Shown: positions 34,240-42,288, counted from the first letter of the stretch. The stretch: 42,473 nt of DNA from Bacteroides xylanisolvens XB1A (GCF_000210075.1 NC_021017.1:4389723-4432195), one strand, 5' to 3'. Notes: generated by a model from the letters alone, not told the origin. Numbers and translations: made by a program.

Positions 34240-35481
34240 ATGACGAAAGCAGAGATACAACAAGTGAAACAGCGTTTCGGTATTATTGGAAATACTGAAG
34301 CATTGTCGCGCGCCATAGATGTTGCCATTCAGGTAGCTCCTACCGATTTGTCTGTGCTGATTACCGGAGAAAGTGGAGTCGGAAAAGAAAGTTTTCCGCA
34401 GATTATTCATCAATATAGCCGGAGGAAGCACGGACAGTATATTGCTGTCAACTGTGGCGCTATTCCGGAAGGTACGATTGATTCCGAACTGTTCGGACAT
34501 GAGAAAGGTGCGTTTACCGGTGCGATTGGCGAACGGAAAGGGTACTTTGGCGAAGCCGACGGCGGTACTATTTTTCTTGATGAAGTAGGGGAGTTGCCGA
34601 TGTCTACCCAGGCACGTTTGCTCCGTGTACTGGAGAGTGGCGAGTTTATGAAAGTAGGTTCGTCCAAAGTACAAAAAACGGATGTGCGTGTGGTGGCGGC
34701 TACCAATGTCAATCTGACACAAGCGATTGCAGAAGGACGTTTCCGTGAAGATTTATATTACCGGTTGAATACGGTGCCTATCCAAATACCGCCTTTGCGT
34801 GAACGTGGTGACGATGTACTTTTGTTGTTCCGTAAGTTTTCCGCAGACTTTGCAGAGAAATACCGGATGCCTGCTATTCAGTTGACGGAGGATGCGAAGA
34901 AAGAGTTGTTGGCTTACCCGTGGCCCGGAAACGTGCGCCAGTTGAAGAACATCACCGAGCAAATATCTATCATTGAAACCAACAGGGAGATCTCTGCTGC
35001 TATCTTGCAGAATTATCTTCCCGCACAAAATACGCAACGTCTTCCCGCGCTGATGGGAACGCGTGAGAGTAAAGGCTTTGAGAGCGAACGGGAGATTCTT
35101 TATTCTGTTCTGTTCGATATGCGCCAGGAAGTGGCGGAGCTGAAGAAGATGGTGCACAACCTGATGGCGGAACGTGCCGGACAGGTGGGGCAGGTAGGAC
35201 AAATGGGAACGGTGGTTACTACTCCGGTAGTGACGGCGCATCAATCTTCGGTACCTGCTATTATTCACACCATGCAGCCCACGGTTTGCAAGGATGATGA
35301 TGACATACAAGACACGGAAGAATATGTAGAAGAATCTCCTTTGTCACTGGACGAAGTGGAGAAAGAAATGATACGCAAAGCACTTGAGAGGCATCATGGA
35401 AAGCGGAAGAGTGCGGCCAAGGACTTGAATATTTCCGAGCGTACACTTTATAGAAAAATAAAAGAATATGAATTGGATTAA
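34240..35481 (+). CDS. Sigma-54-dependent transcriptional activator without receiver domain
   Basis: A 413-residue AAA+ enhancer-binding protein starting at ATG 34240 (a GTG lies one codon earlier). The AAA+ domain covers about residues 15-245: FGIIGNTEALSRAIDVAIQVA, Walker A GESGVGKESF, the sigma-54 contact loop GAFTGA, Walker B GGTIFLDEVGELP, GRFREDLYYRLNTVPIQIPPLRER, and YPWPGNVRQLKNI. A linker with a probable coiled coil and a GQVGQVGQMG repeat follows, then a Fis-type helix-turn-helix (about 365-413, ALERHHGKRKSAAKDLNISERTLYRKI). No receiver, GAF or PAS domain precedes the AAA+ module, so it resembles PspF and may be controlled by a partner protein. Its last 14 bases overlap lptE. Confidence 0.93.
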   Translation: MTKAEIQQVKQRFGIIGNTEALSRAIDVAIQVAPTDLSVLITGESGVGKESFPQIIHQYSRRKHGQYIAVNCGAIPEGTIDSELFGHEKGAFTGAIGERKGYFGEADGGTIFLDEVGELPMSTQARLLRVLESGEFMKVGSSKVQKTDVRVVAATNVNLTQAIAEGRFREDLYYRLNTVPIQIPPLRERGDDVLLLFRKFSADFAEKYRMPAIQLTEDAKKELLAYPWPGNVRQLKNITEQISIIETNREISAAILQNYLPAQNTQRLPALMGTRESKGFESEREILYSVLFDMRQEVAELKKMVHNLMAERAGQVGQVGQMGTVVTTPVVTAHQSSVPAIIHTMQPTVCKDDDDIQDTEEYVEESPLSLDEVEKEMIRKALERHHGKRKSAAKDLNISERTLYRKIKEYELD

Positions 35482-35995
35482 GAAAATAATACGCCCTTTG
35501 TTACTGTTCGGCTTGCCGTTGGTAGTCATTGCGTGCACTGTTTCCTATAAGTTTAACGGATCGTCTATCAATTATGATAAGGTAAAGACCATTTCGATAG
35601 CCGACTTCCCGATCAAGTCGGAGTATGTGTATGCTCCGTTGGCAACCAAGTTCAATGAGGACCTGAAAGATATCTTCATCCGGCAGACTCGTCTGCAACT
35701 GCTCAAGCCGAGTCAAAATGCCGACTTGCAGATTGACGGAGAAATCACAGGGTACAATCAGTACAATCAGGCAGTATCTGCCGACGGTTATTCTTCGGAG
35801 ACGAAGTTGACTATCACCGTCAATGTACGTTTTGTCAACAACACCAATCATGCCGAAGACTTTGAACAACAGTTTTCTGCGTTCCGTACCTACGACTCTA
35901 CCCAGTTGTTGACTGCTGTACAGGACGGATTGATTGCTGAAATGTCTAAAGAGATCACCGACCAAATTTTTAATGCAACTGTAGCAAACTGGTAA
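35468..35995 (+). CDS. lptE: LPS assembly lipoprotein LptE
   Basis: A 175-residue lipoprotein with signal peptide ending VVIAC (Cys23). The sequence after it (TVSYKFNGSSINYDKVKTISIADFPIKS) and LATKFNEDLKDIFIRQTRLQLLKPSQNADLQIDGEITGY are typical of the Bacteroidetes LptE family, which plugs the outer-membrane LptD barrel and helps insert LPS. A beta-alpha-beta fold with the last helix AVQDGLIAEMSKEITDQIFN fits. The start overlaps the sigma-54 activator gene by 14 bases, so the two are translationally coupled. The lptC gene is in a different operon of this window. Confidence 0.9.
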   Translation: MNWIKKIIRPLLLFGLPLVVIACTVSYKFNGSSINYDKVKTISIADFPIKSEYVYAPLATKFNEDLKDIFIRQTRLQLLKPSQNADLQIDGEITGYNQYNQAVSADGYSSETKLTITVNVRFVNNTNHAEDFEQQFSAFRTYDSTQLLTAVQDGLIAEMSKEITDQIFNATVANW

Positions 35996-36000
35996 TATAA

Positions 36001-36774
36001 ATGACTTCTGTTAACTTTCAACAATGGATTCAGCATCCCGAGACGCTGAATAGGGATACTTTGTACGAACTGCGCAATCTTCTTGCGAGGTATCCGTATT
36101 TTCAGTCACTTCGTCTGCTGTATCTGAAGAATCTGTATATTCTCCATGATATTAGTTTTGGTGGAGAACTGCGGAAAGCAGTTCTTTACATTGCAGACAG
36201 ACGGCAGTTGTTCCGGTTGATTGAAGGTGACCGCTATGATGTGCAAGCACGGAAAAAGGGAGTACCTCTCACGGAGGTGCTGAAAGACGAACCGTCCGTA
36301 GACCGCACATTAGCATTGATCGACGCTTTCTTGTCCACAGTACCCGAAGAGGTGACTGCCCGGACCAGCTTCGACTATTCGATGGATTACACCTCTTATC
36401 TTTTGGAGGAGACTCCGGCCACGGAACAGCCGGCCGAAGAAACACCCAAACTCAAAGGCTACGAACTGATTGACGACTTTATAGAAAAGAGCGAGAGCGA
36501 CTCTCCCCTCTGCAAGAAACCTTTAAGAGAAGAAATGCCATCTTCGCCAACCTCTTCGGACGAACTTACCGAAGAAGAAACGATGAAGGAAGAAGAGGAA
36601 GATGACAGCTGTTTTACGGAAACTTTGGCAAAAATCTATGTTAAACAGCAACGATATTCAAAAGCTCTTGAAATAATTAAAAAATTAAGCTTGAAATATC
36701 CAAAAAAAAATGCTTACTTTGCAGACCAAATCAGATTTTTGGAGAAATTGATTATTAACGCTAATTCAAAATAA
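36001..36774 (+). CDS. Conserved hypothetical protein with C-terminal TPR
   Basis: A 257-residue protein without a signal peptide. The N-terminal part (MTSVNFQQWIQHPETLNRDTL; LLARYPYFQSLRLLYLKNLY) is helical and of a type found next to lptE and secG in Bacteroidetes; I cannot name a domain. An acidic, proline- and glutamate-rich linker covers about 135-205 (EETMKEEEEDDS). The C-terminus has one clear TPR (TLAKIYVKQQRYSKALEIIKKLSLKYP). A cytoplasmic adaptor is plausible. It lies five bases after lptE and six before secG, so it is tightly co-transcribed with both. Confidence 0.8.
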   Translation: MTSVNFQQWIQHPETLNRDTLYELRNLLARYPYFQSLRLLYLKNLYILHDISFGGELRKAVLYIADRRQLFRLIEGDRYDVQARKKGVPLTEVLKDEPSVDRTLALIDAFLSTVPEEVTARTSFDYSMDYTSYLLEETPATEQPAEETPKLKGYELIDDFIEKSESDSPLCKKPLREEMPSSPTSSDELTEEETMKEEEEDDSCFTETLAKIYVKQQRYSKALEIIKKLSLKYPKKNAYFADQIRFLEKLIINANSK

Positions 36775-36780
36775 CTAAAA

Positions 36781-37176
36781 ATGTACTTATTATTCGTTAT
36801 CTTAATGGTTATTGCAGCCTTGTTGATGTGTTTCATCGTGCTGATTCAGAACTCAAAAGGAGGCGGACTTGCTTCTGGTTTCTCTTCATCTAACGCCATC
36901 ATGGGCGTGCGCAAGACTACAGATTTTCTGGAAAAAGCAACATGGGGCTTAGCTATCTTCATGGTGGTAATGAGCATTGCTACTGCTTATGTAGTTCCTC
37001 GCTCTGCTGTTGCTAAAGACGCAGTGTTGGAACAGGCACAGAAAGAACAACAGACTAACCCGTATAACTTACCCGCAGGTACGGCTGCGCCGCAAACTGA
37101 AGCTCCTGCTACCAATGCACCTGCTACAGAAACTCCGGCACCGGCTACTGAAACTCCTGCTCCTGCAGCAGAGTAA
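36781..37176 (+). CDS. secG: Preprotein translocase subunit SecG
   Basis: A 131-residue membrane protein with two helices (about 3-22 and 53-72) and the conserved loop IVLIQNSKGGGLASGF with the FLEKATWGLAIF helix that define SecG, the accessory subunit of the SecYEG channel. SecG inverts or shifts during the SecA cycle and speeds export. The C-terminal 40 residues are an unusual Ala/Pro/Thr/Glu tail with an imperfect repeat (EAPATNAPATETPAPATETP), probably disordered. It is the last gene of the rlmN operon, ahead of a REP-like hairpin. Confidence 0.95.
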   Translation: MYLLFVILMVIAALLMCFIVLIQNSKGGGLASGFSSSNAIMGVRKTTDFLEKATWGLAIFMVVMSIATAYVVPRSAVAKDAVLEQAQKEQQTNPYNLPAGTAAPQTEAPATNAPATETPAPATETPAPAAE

Positions 37177-37255
37177 TTCACTCCGTTGTCAGGTAAGACT
37201 TTGGGGTAAAACCATTAATGGGAAGGTGCAGACGGATGCTGCATTTCTTTGATAT

Positions 37256-37323
37256 TTAAGTGCGGATTACGCAGATTACACGGATTTTCAATCTTCCGCG
37301 TGGTCAGTGTAATCCGCACTTAA
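37256..37323. terminator. REP-like hairpin after secG
   Basis: TTAAGTGCGGATTAC (37256-37270) and its exact complement (37309-37323) form a 15-bp stem with a further internal CACGGA/TCCGCG pairing. CTTTTTC follows, so it can terminate the rlmN-secG operon. The words GCGGATTACGCAGATTACACGGATT relate it to the hairpins at 16115 and 27395. Nothing else was seen in 37177-37255. Confidence 0.78.
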
Positions 37324-37348
37324 CTTTTTCTTGTAAAAACAATCTCTT

Positions 37349-37382
37349 TTTGATAGAAACAAACGAGATTTAACTACCTTTG
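37349..37382 (+). promoter_or_regulatory. Promoter of the MFS transporter gene
   Basis: TTTG (37349-37352) and TACCTTTG (37375-37382) are separated by 22 bp, slightly long, but the -7 box is an exact match. It is 43 bp before the ATG at 37426. Confidence 0.6.
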
Positions 37383-37425
37383 TTGGTCGTATGAAGATTA
37401 TTAACTACTATTTTTTAATATAACA

Positions 37426-38814
37426 ATGACAGAACATTTGAAACAGAAATTGAATGACTCCGCCGTACTCCGATGGAGTGTTCTAGCATTGGTCGCATTT
37501 ACTATGCTATGCGGCTATTTCCTCACTGACGTAATGTCTCCTCTAAAACCCATGCTTGAGAAAGAACTACTATGGGACAGTCTTGATTATGGTTTCTTCA
37601 CAAGCGCTTACGGGTGGTTTAATGTATTCCTATTGATGCTGATCTTCGGTGGTATCATTTTGGATAAGATGGGAGTTCGTTTCACCGGAATGGGGGCTTG
37701 CTTATTGATGGTGTTTGGTTGTGGATTGAAATACTATGCGATTTCTACTACTTTTCCGGAAGGTGCCATGCTCTTCGGATTCAAAACACAGGTAACCCTG
37801 GCTGCATTGGGGTATGCTATCTTCGGTGTAGGTGTGGAAATTGCCGGTATCACAGTTTCCAAAATTATCGTGAAATGGTTCAAGGGTAAGGAAATGGCAT
37901 TGGCTATGGGACTTGAAATGGCTACGGCACGTATCGGAACAACTCTGGCAATGGTGCTCACGGTTCCTTTGGCCGACTTTTTCGGATCTACGGATGAGAG
38001 TGGCACATTCCATACCAATATTCCTGCTCCGATTTTGTTTTGTCTGATTATGTTGTGCGTGGGTACGATTGCTTTCTTCCTTTATACTTTCTATGATAAG
38101 AAGTTGGATGCTTCTTTGGATGCAGAGGGATTGGAACCGGAAGAGCCGTTCCGTATGAAAGATATTGTGTATATCATTACGAATAAGGGATTCTGGTTGA
38201 TTGCATTACTATGTGTATTGTTCTACTCGGCTGTATTCCCCTTTATCAAGTATGCTGCCGACTTGATGGTGCAGAAGTATAATGTAGATCCGAAGTTGGC
38301 GGGAACGATTCCCGGATTGTTGCCGATTGGTGCGATTATCCTGACTCCGTTGTTCGGCTCGCTTTATGACCGTATTGGTAAGGGAGCCACATTGATGATA
38401 ATCGGATCAGTGATGCTTATTTTTGTGCATACGATGTTTGCTCTGCCTATACTGAATATATGGTGGTTTGCTACTATCATCATGATTATATTGGGATTTG
38501 CCTTCTCGTTGGTGCCTTCAGCTATGTGGCCGTCTGTTCCGAAGATTATTCCGGAAAAACAGTTGGGTACCGCATATGCATTGATTTTCTGGGTACAGAA
38601 CTGGGGATTGATGGGTGTTCCTTTGTTGATCGGATGGGTGTTGAATACTTATTGCAAAGGTCCGGTAGTAGACGGTGCACAGACTTATGATTACACGTTG
38701 CCGATGGCTATTTTTGCTCTCTTTGGTGTGCTTGCTCTGATTGTGGCTTTGATGTTGAAGGCAGAGAACAAGAAGAAGGGATACGGTTTGGAAGAGGCGA
38801 ATATCCAAAAGTAA
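37426..38814 (+). CDS. MFS transporter
   Basis: A 462-residue inner-membrane carrier with about twelve hydrophobic helices in two halves, joined by a cytoplasmic loop (about 222-245, YDKKLDASLDAEGLEPEEPFRMKDI). The first half carries GGIILDKMGVRFTGMGA and the second GSLYDRIGKGATLMIIG, both forms of the MFS loop 2-3 signature (G-x3-D-R/K-x-G). A later stretch, LVPSAMWPSVPKIIPEKQLGTAYALIFWVQNWGLMGVPLL, is typical of a Bacteroidetes MFS subgroup. The substrate cannot be read from the sequence, and the neighbours give no pathway. It has its own promoter. Confidence 0.9.
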   Translation: MTEHLKQKLNDSAVLRWSVLALVAFTMLCGYFLTDVMSPLKPMLEKELLWDSLDYGFFTSAYGWFNVFLLMLIFGGIILDKMGVRFTGMGACLLMVFGCGLKYYAISTTFPEGAMLFGFKTQVTLAALGYAIFGVGVEIAGITVSKIIVKWFKGKEMALAMGLEMATARIGTTLAMVLTVPLADFFGSTDESGTFHTNIPAPILFCLIMLCVGTIAFFLYTFYDKKLDASLDAEGLEPEEPFRMKDIVYIITNKGFWLIALLCVLFYSAVFPFIKYAADLMVQKYNVDPKLAGTIPGLLPIGAIILTPLFGSLYDRIGKGATLMIIGSVMLIFVHTMFALPILNIWWFATIIMIILGFAFSLVPSAMWPSVPKIIPEKQLGTAYALIFWVQNWGLMGVPLLIGWVLNTYCKGPVVDGAQTYDYTLPMAIFALFGVLALIVALMLKAENKKKGYGLEEANIQK

Positions 38815-38870
38815 CTAGGAAATTCAATACCTAAAGTAACAAAGGAATTTTGTATCAAGGTGTAAACAGA

Positions 38871-38892
38871 AGAGTATCAGTATGAATACTCT
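38871..38892 (+). other. Small hairpin before the PqqD-like gene
   Basis: AGAGTAT (38871-38877) and ATACTCT (38886-38892) form a 7-bp stem with an eight-base loop, 19 bases before the next start. There is no T-run. It may affect translation of the PqqD-like gene or stabilise the MFS transcript end. Confidence 0.4.
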
Positions 38893-38911
38893 GAAATAAA
38901 AAATAAGAAGT

Positions 38912-39262
38912 ATGGCTGCCAAAGAGAAAATCAACCTGTTAGAGGTCATTCCCTGTCGCAGTGAACATATTACAGCAGAAAGGGAAGGGGAGACAATTGT
39001 GCTCTCCTTTCCCCGTCTTAAATATCCGTGGATGCAACGCTTCCTTGTGCCAAAAGGAATGTCGAAAGAACTTCATGTGAAATTGGAAGAACACGGTACA
39101 GCTGTATGGGAACTGATAGATGGAAAACGCAATGTTCGTGAGATTATAGAAAAACTCGCAGACCACTTTCAAAATGAAGAGGGCTACGAGTTGCGTGTAT
39201 CGGCTTATCTTTCTCAAATGCAGAAAGATGGATTTATAAAACTGGTGATACCAGTCGTATAA
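38912..39262 (+). CDS. PqqD-like protein (solitary RiPP recognition fold)
   Basis: A 116-residue protein of the PqqD family. The central SKELHVKLEEHGTAVWELIDGKRNVREIIEKLADHF and the following VSAYLSQMQKDGFIKLV show the three-strand plus winged-helix layout that binds leader peptides of ribosomally made peptides. A distinctive N-terminal extension (LLEVIPCRSEHITAEREGE; LKYPWMQRFLVPKG) precedes it. There is no radical-SAM maturase, precursor peptide or exporter beside it, so it is unlikely to serve a local RiPP pathway. It lies 97 bp after the MFS gene and ends 18 bp from a convergent gene. The role is unknown. Confidence 0.82.
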   Translation: MAAKEKINLLEVIPCRSEHITAEREGETIVLSFPRLKYPWMQRFLVPKGMSKELHVKLEEHGTAVWELIDGKRNVREIIEKLADHFQNEEGYELRVSAYLSQMQKDGFIKLVIPVV

Positions 39263-39280
39263 ATAGGAACTTATTATTAT

Positions 39281-39565
39281 TTATTTGATAAATACAGCCC
39301 AAAGTATGACGGCAATTGCTATCAGGACTCCCATGATAATAAGCGTTCCCCAAACAAAATAATTGCTGTCTTTCTCTTTCTTTTTCTCCGAGTCGTGGAT
39401 GATACGTTCCATTTCTTCAGGAGTGGTGTTAGGTAGTGGATAAGGTTCGTTTGCACGGTTTAGATGCTTCAACTTATCGTTAGCACGTTCACGACGTAGG
39501 CGGGAAGCTTCCCGTCCCTCTTTTATTCGGCGTATCATGTCGAATGCATGTCCTTCACCAACCAT
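39281..39565 (-). CDS. Small C-tail-anchored membrane protein, 94 aa
   Basis: A short protein with a charged, helical N-terminal part (FDMIRRIKEGREASRLRRERANDKLKHL), the proline-containing PYPLPNTTPEEMERII, and a single C-terminal membrane helix (about 71-93, YFVWGTLIIMGVLIAIAVILWAVF). This is a tail-anchored topology with the N-terminus in the cytoplasm. No known domain is recognised. It follows the DUF4831 gene by 36 bp on the same strand, so the two are probably co-transcribed. Confidence 0.75.
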   Translation of the reverse strand: MVGEGHAFDMIRRIKEGREASRLRRERANDKLKHLNRANEPYPLPNTTPEEMERIIHDSEKKKEKDSNYFVWGTLIIMGVLIAIAVILWAVFIK

Positions 39566-39601
39566 ATTCTTTGTTTTTTAGAAGTTCACTTCCTTGTTTT
39601 T

Positions 39602-40669
39602 CTATTTCCCTTCTTCTCTGTCCACTTTGAGCAATCCTCCCGTATTCGGATCAAAATAAACTTTGATGGTAGAATTCTTGTTGAACAAAACCGGAGCCAG
39701 ATATTCTATCACACCGAATTGGGTAATAGGAAGCTCACCTTCGTAAAGTTTCTTTTTACCGTCGGTCAGTGTAACCATAGCTTGTCCGGGGACGTTGTAG
39801 GCGATTCCATCCAAATCTTTCTTCTTCTTACCGTCTTCCTGTGGCATCTTGACCGATTTCAGGTCTTTCAGACTGATATAAAACGGAGTTCCTGCCAAAT
39901 CATTGTTGGCAACTACACCTAACTTCTTCGAGAAGCGGAAAGCAACTTCATTGTTGAATTCCTTGTCAGGGGTAAGGCGGACAGTGAATGTTCTTTCTTC
40001 TTTGTTGCAGGTGCCGGAGAACATTTGTGTCATGGCTTCTTCCTGTGCATTCAGATTGTCGAGCATAATCTTAAGCTGTGCCCCATCTGAAGGCATATTA
40101 TCAGCTTGTCCGCGCAATAAGGCATTTTTGCTTTCGCGGATATTATAGATCTCTTTAGCCACCAGCTCGGCCATCTTGGCGGTAGAGCTAGCCATCAGAA
40201 TCTCTTCGGTCAGGAATTCGCGAGGATTCGCTTTCTTTTGGAGGACTGCGGGGGCGGGAGCAGCTTTTTTGCCTGCACTGCTATTGCTGTAAGGAACATT
40301 GATCGTTTTCACAATGCCATCCTCTGTCAGTTCCATAAGCGGTGCTACTGTCTTATCCTTCAATTTTACGAAATACGTAGTTTCGCTGTTGGGCACACCT
40401 ACGGATTTCACTTTTACGCTAGCTAGTTCCCAATACTCTTCAGGGTCGGCGGAGACGTTGGTCAGTCGCAGGTAACGATCAGCATATTTGCTGAATTCTC
40501 CGGGAGTATAGTTGACTTTGTTGGCTTTTATTTCAAGTTCTATTTGGGTTTTGGGAAGACTGTAAACCACTCCATAGTCTTTTCCTCGGGTAACCCCCGT
40601 CAGTACTTCGGTTTGTGCATAGGCGGACGTTGTCATAAGTAGTCCTGCTGCTATAATCAACTTTTTCAT
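39602..40669 (-). CDS. DUF4831-family secreted protein
   Basis: A 355-residue protein with a cleavable signal peptide (MKKLIIAAGLLMTTSAYAQ, 19 residues). The body matches the Bacteroidetes family DUF4831: GVTRGKDYGVVYSLPKTQIELEIKANK near the start, the middle REFLTEEILMASSTAKMAELVAKEIYNIRESKNALLRGQADNMPSDG, and the late GVIEYLAPVLFNKNSTIKVYFDPNTGGLLKVD. The family has no assigned function; the pattern is mainly beta with one helical stretch, and it lacks a lipobox, so it is probably free in the periplasm or bound to the outer membrane. Its own -7 box is 30 bp upstream. Confidence 0.82.
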   Translation of the reverse strand: MKKLIIAAGLLMTTSAYAQTEVLTGVTRGKDYGVVYSLPKTQIELEIKANKVNYTPGEFSKYADRYLRLTNVSADPEEYWELASVKVKSVGVPNSETTYFVKLKDKTVAPLMELTEDGIVKTINVPYSNSSAGKKAAPAPAVLQKKANPREFLTEEILMASSTAKMAELVAKEIYNIRESKNALLRGQADNMPSDGAQLKIMLDNLNAQEEAMTQMFSGTCNKEERTFTVRLTPDKEFNNEVAFRFSKKLGVVANNDLAGTPFYISLKDLKSVKMPQEDGKKKKDLDGIAYNVPGQAMVTLTDGKKKLYEGELPITQFGVIEYLAPVLFNKNSTIKVYFDPNTGGLLKVDREEGK

Positions 40670-40698
40670 ATTCGGTTCTTTTTAACTGGTTTTGAAAA

Positions 40699-40706
40699 CA
40701 AAGTTA
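40699..40706 (-). promoter_or_regulatory. -7 box of the DUF4831 operon
   Basis: TAACTTTG on the minus strand matches TAnnTTTG, 29 bp before the start at 40669. Confidence 0.5.
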
Positions 40707-40741
40707 ATGAAGTTATTGAAAAAAGGGTAAGTTCTTAACTT

Positions 40742-42253
40742 TTATTCGCTTACAAGTCGCCATGCTGTCGGCAGACAGGTGATAATATCGCTTGCGATCA
40801 TTCCGATCATTCCTTGCTTCTTTTGAGCGACATCGCCCGCCAGTCCGTGAATGTAAGTGCCGATTTTAGCGGCTTCCTCGGTGGGGTAACCTTGGGCAAG
40901 CAGTGCCAGGATTACTCCGGTCAGTACGTCACCGCTACCTCCGGTTGCCATTCCCGGATTTCCGGTTGGGTTGAAGAAACATTTACCTTCGGGGGTGATG
41001 ATGGCGGAGTAGGCTCCTTTTAAAATAATGTGAACATGGGCGGCACGGGCCAGTTCGCAGGCCTTCATCAGACGTTCGTAAGAGTCCTGGCATTTGCCGG
41101 TCAGACGTTCCAGTTCTTTCGGATGCGGGGTGAGGATGGAACCCTTCGGTAGGTGGGTAAGTGCATGACGGTGGTTGGCGAGGATATTAAGTGCGTCGGC
41201 ATCCACTACAACAGGAGTCTGGCAGTGTTCCAGTTGTTCCAACAAGGCAGCTTCCGTTTCCTCGTTTCGTCCCAGTCCCGGGCCGATGCCGACTGCTTGA
41301 TAGTCGTCCGTGTCGGTAGGTACGGCAAAACAGGTTTCGTTGATGTCGGTTTCTACGATTGCTTCGGGTATGGAGGTTTGCAAGATGTCGTTGTTGCACA
41401 TTGGCGCATGGACAGTCAGCAACCCTACTCCCGAACGGAGGCAGGCGCGGGCAGCGAGAACAGAGGCTCCTGCCATTCCTTTTGAACCGGCAATCAATAG
41501 TGCATGGCCGAAGTTCCCCTTGTGGGCAAACTGTTTGCGTGGCTTGATGAGTGAACGGATTTGCTCTATTTCCAACATTTCGTAGTTCGTTTCCATCTCT
41601 TCAATACCGTCTTCGCTTAATTGGATGTCCAGCACTTCCCATTCTCCGACAAATTCCGTGTTCTCTGCGAAAAGAAAGGCGAGCTTCGGCAGTTGCAGAC
41701 TGAAAGTTACGTCGGCACGGATAATATTAGCTTTTACGTTGAATGTGTTTTCTTCTCCCATCAGTCCGGAAGGAATGTCGATGGCTACTACCATAGCAGG
41801 GGAGGAATTGATGTATTTCACTACGGCAGCGAATCCGCCGCTCAACGGTTTGTTCAGACCTGAACCGAATAATCCGTCGATTACCAGATGGTCGGGCGTC
41901 AGGACGGGAGGTACGAATTGGGTACTGATTTCGTGGAATTTTACTTCTTCCATCATTTCTACCAATTCTTTATTGGTCTGGCAGTCGGGTGAAAGTTCTC
42001 CTTTCGTGTTGAAGAGAAATACCTCGATTTTATATCCTTTTTCAGCCATCATGCGGGCTACGGCGAGAGCGTCTCCGCCATTATTCCCCGGTCCGGCAAA
42101 GATAGTGACCGGCGTTTCTGTATTCCATCTGTCTGTGATGGCTTTTGTTAATACGGTTGCTGCACGTTCCATCAGATCGATTGATGCAATAGGTTCGTTC
42201 TCAATGGTATAAGCGTCCAATTTCTTGATACTGCTGCTTGGAAATATTTTCAT
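40742..42253 (-). CDS. nnr: Bifunctional NAD(P)H-hydrate epimerase / ADP-dependent dehydratase
   Basis: A 503-residue fusion that repairs damaged hydrated NADH and NADPH. The N-terminal YjeF/NnrE epimerase domain (1 to about 215) shows FAGPGNNGGDALAVARMMAEKGY (from 52) and VIDGLFGSGLNKPLSG with DIPSGLMGE. The C-terminal NnrD dehydratase, of ribokinase-like fold (about 225-503), shows GHALLIAGSKGMAGASVLAAR, VGIGPGLGRNEE, VVDADALNILA, SILTPHPKELERL and NPTGNPGMATGGSGDVLTG, the last carrying the catalytic Asp. Both active sites look intact. It has its own promoter box and is divergent from the gene starting at 42435. Confidence 0.95.
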   Translation of the reverse strand: MKIFPSSSIKKLDAYTIENEPIASIDLMERAATVLTKAITDRWNTETPVTIFAGPGNNGGDALAVARMMAEKGYKIEVFLFNTKGELSPDCQTNKELVEMMEEVKFHEISTQFVPPVLTPDHLVIDGLFGSGLNKPLSGGFAAVVKYINSSPAMVVAIDIPSGLMGEENTFNVKANIIRADVTFSLQLPKLAFLFAENTEFVGEWEVLDIQLSEDGIEEMETNYEMLEIEQIRSLIKPRKQFAHKGNFGHALLIAGSKGMAGASVLAARACLRSGVGLLTVHAPMCNNDILQTSIPEAIVETDINETCFAVPTDTDDYQAVGIGPGLGRNEETEAALLEQLEHCQTPVVVDADALNILANHRHALTHLPKGSILTPHPKELERLTGKCQDSYERLMKACELARAAHVHIILKGAYSAIITPEGKCFFNPTGNPGMATGGSGDVLTGVILALLAQGYPTEEAAKIGTYIHGLAGDVAQKKQGMIGMIASDIITCLPTAWRLVSE

Positions 42254-42280
42254 TGCGATGTTCTTTTAGTTTTCGGATTA

Positions 42281-42288
42281 CAAATGTA
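42281..42288 (-). promoter_or_regulatory. -7 box of nnr
   Basis: TACATTTG on the minus strand is an exact TAnnTTTG match, 27 bp before the nnr start. Confidence 0.5.

Noticed and set aside
33589..34722. A 377-codon open frame on the minus strand opposite pdxA and the sigma-54 activator
   Set aside because: It spans two well-supported genes on the other strand, has no family-like motif and has atypical composition.
38815..39280. A RiPP biosynthesis cluster around the PqqD-like gene
   Set aside because: No precursor peptide, maturase, protease or exporter is encoded nearby; the neighbours are an MFS carrier and a tail-anchored protein.
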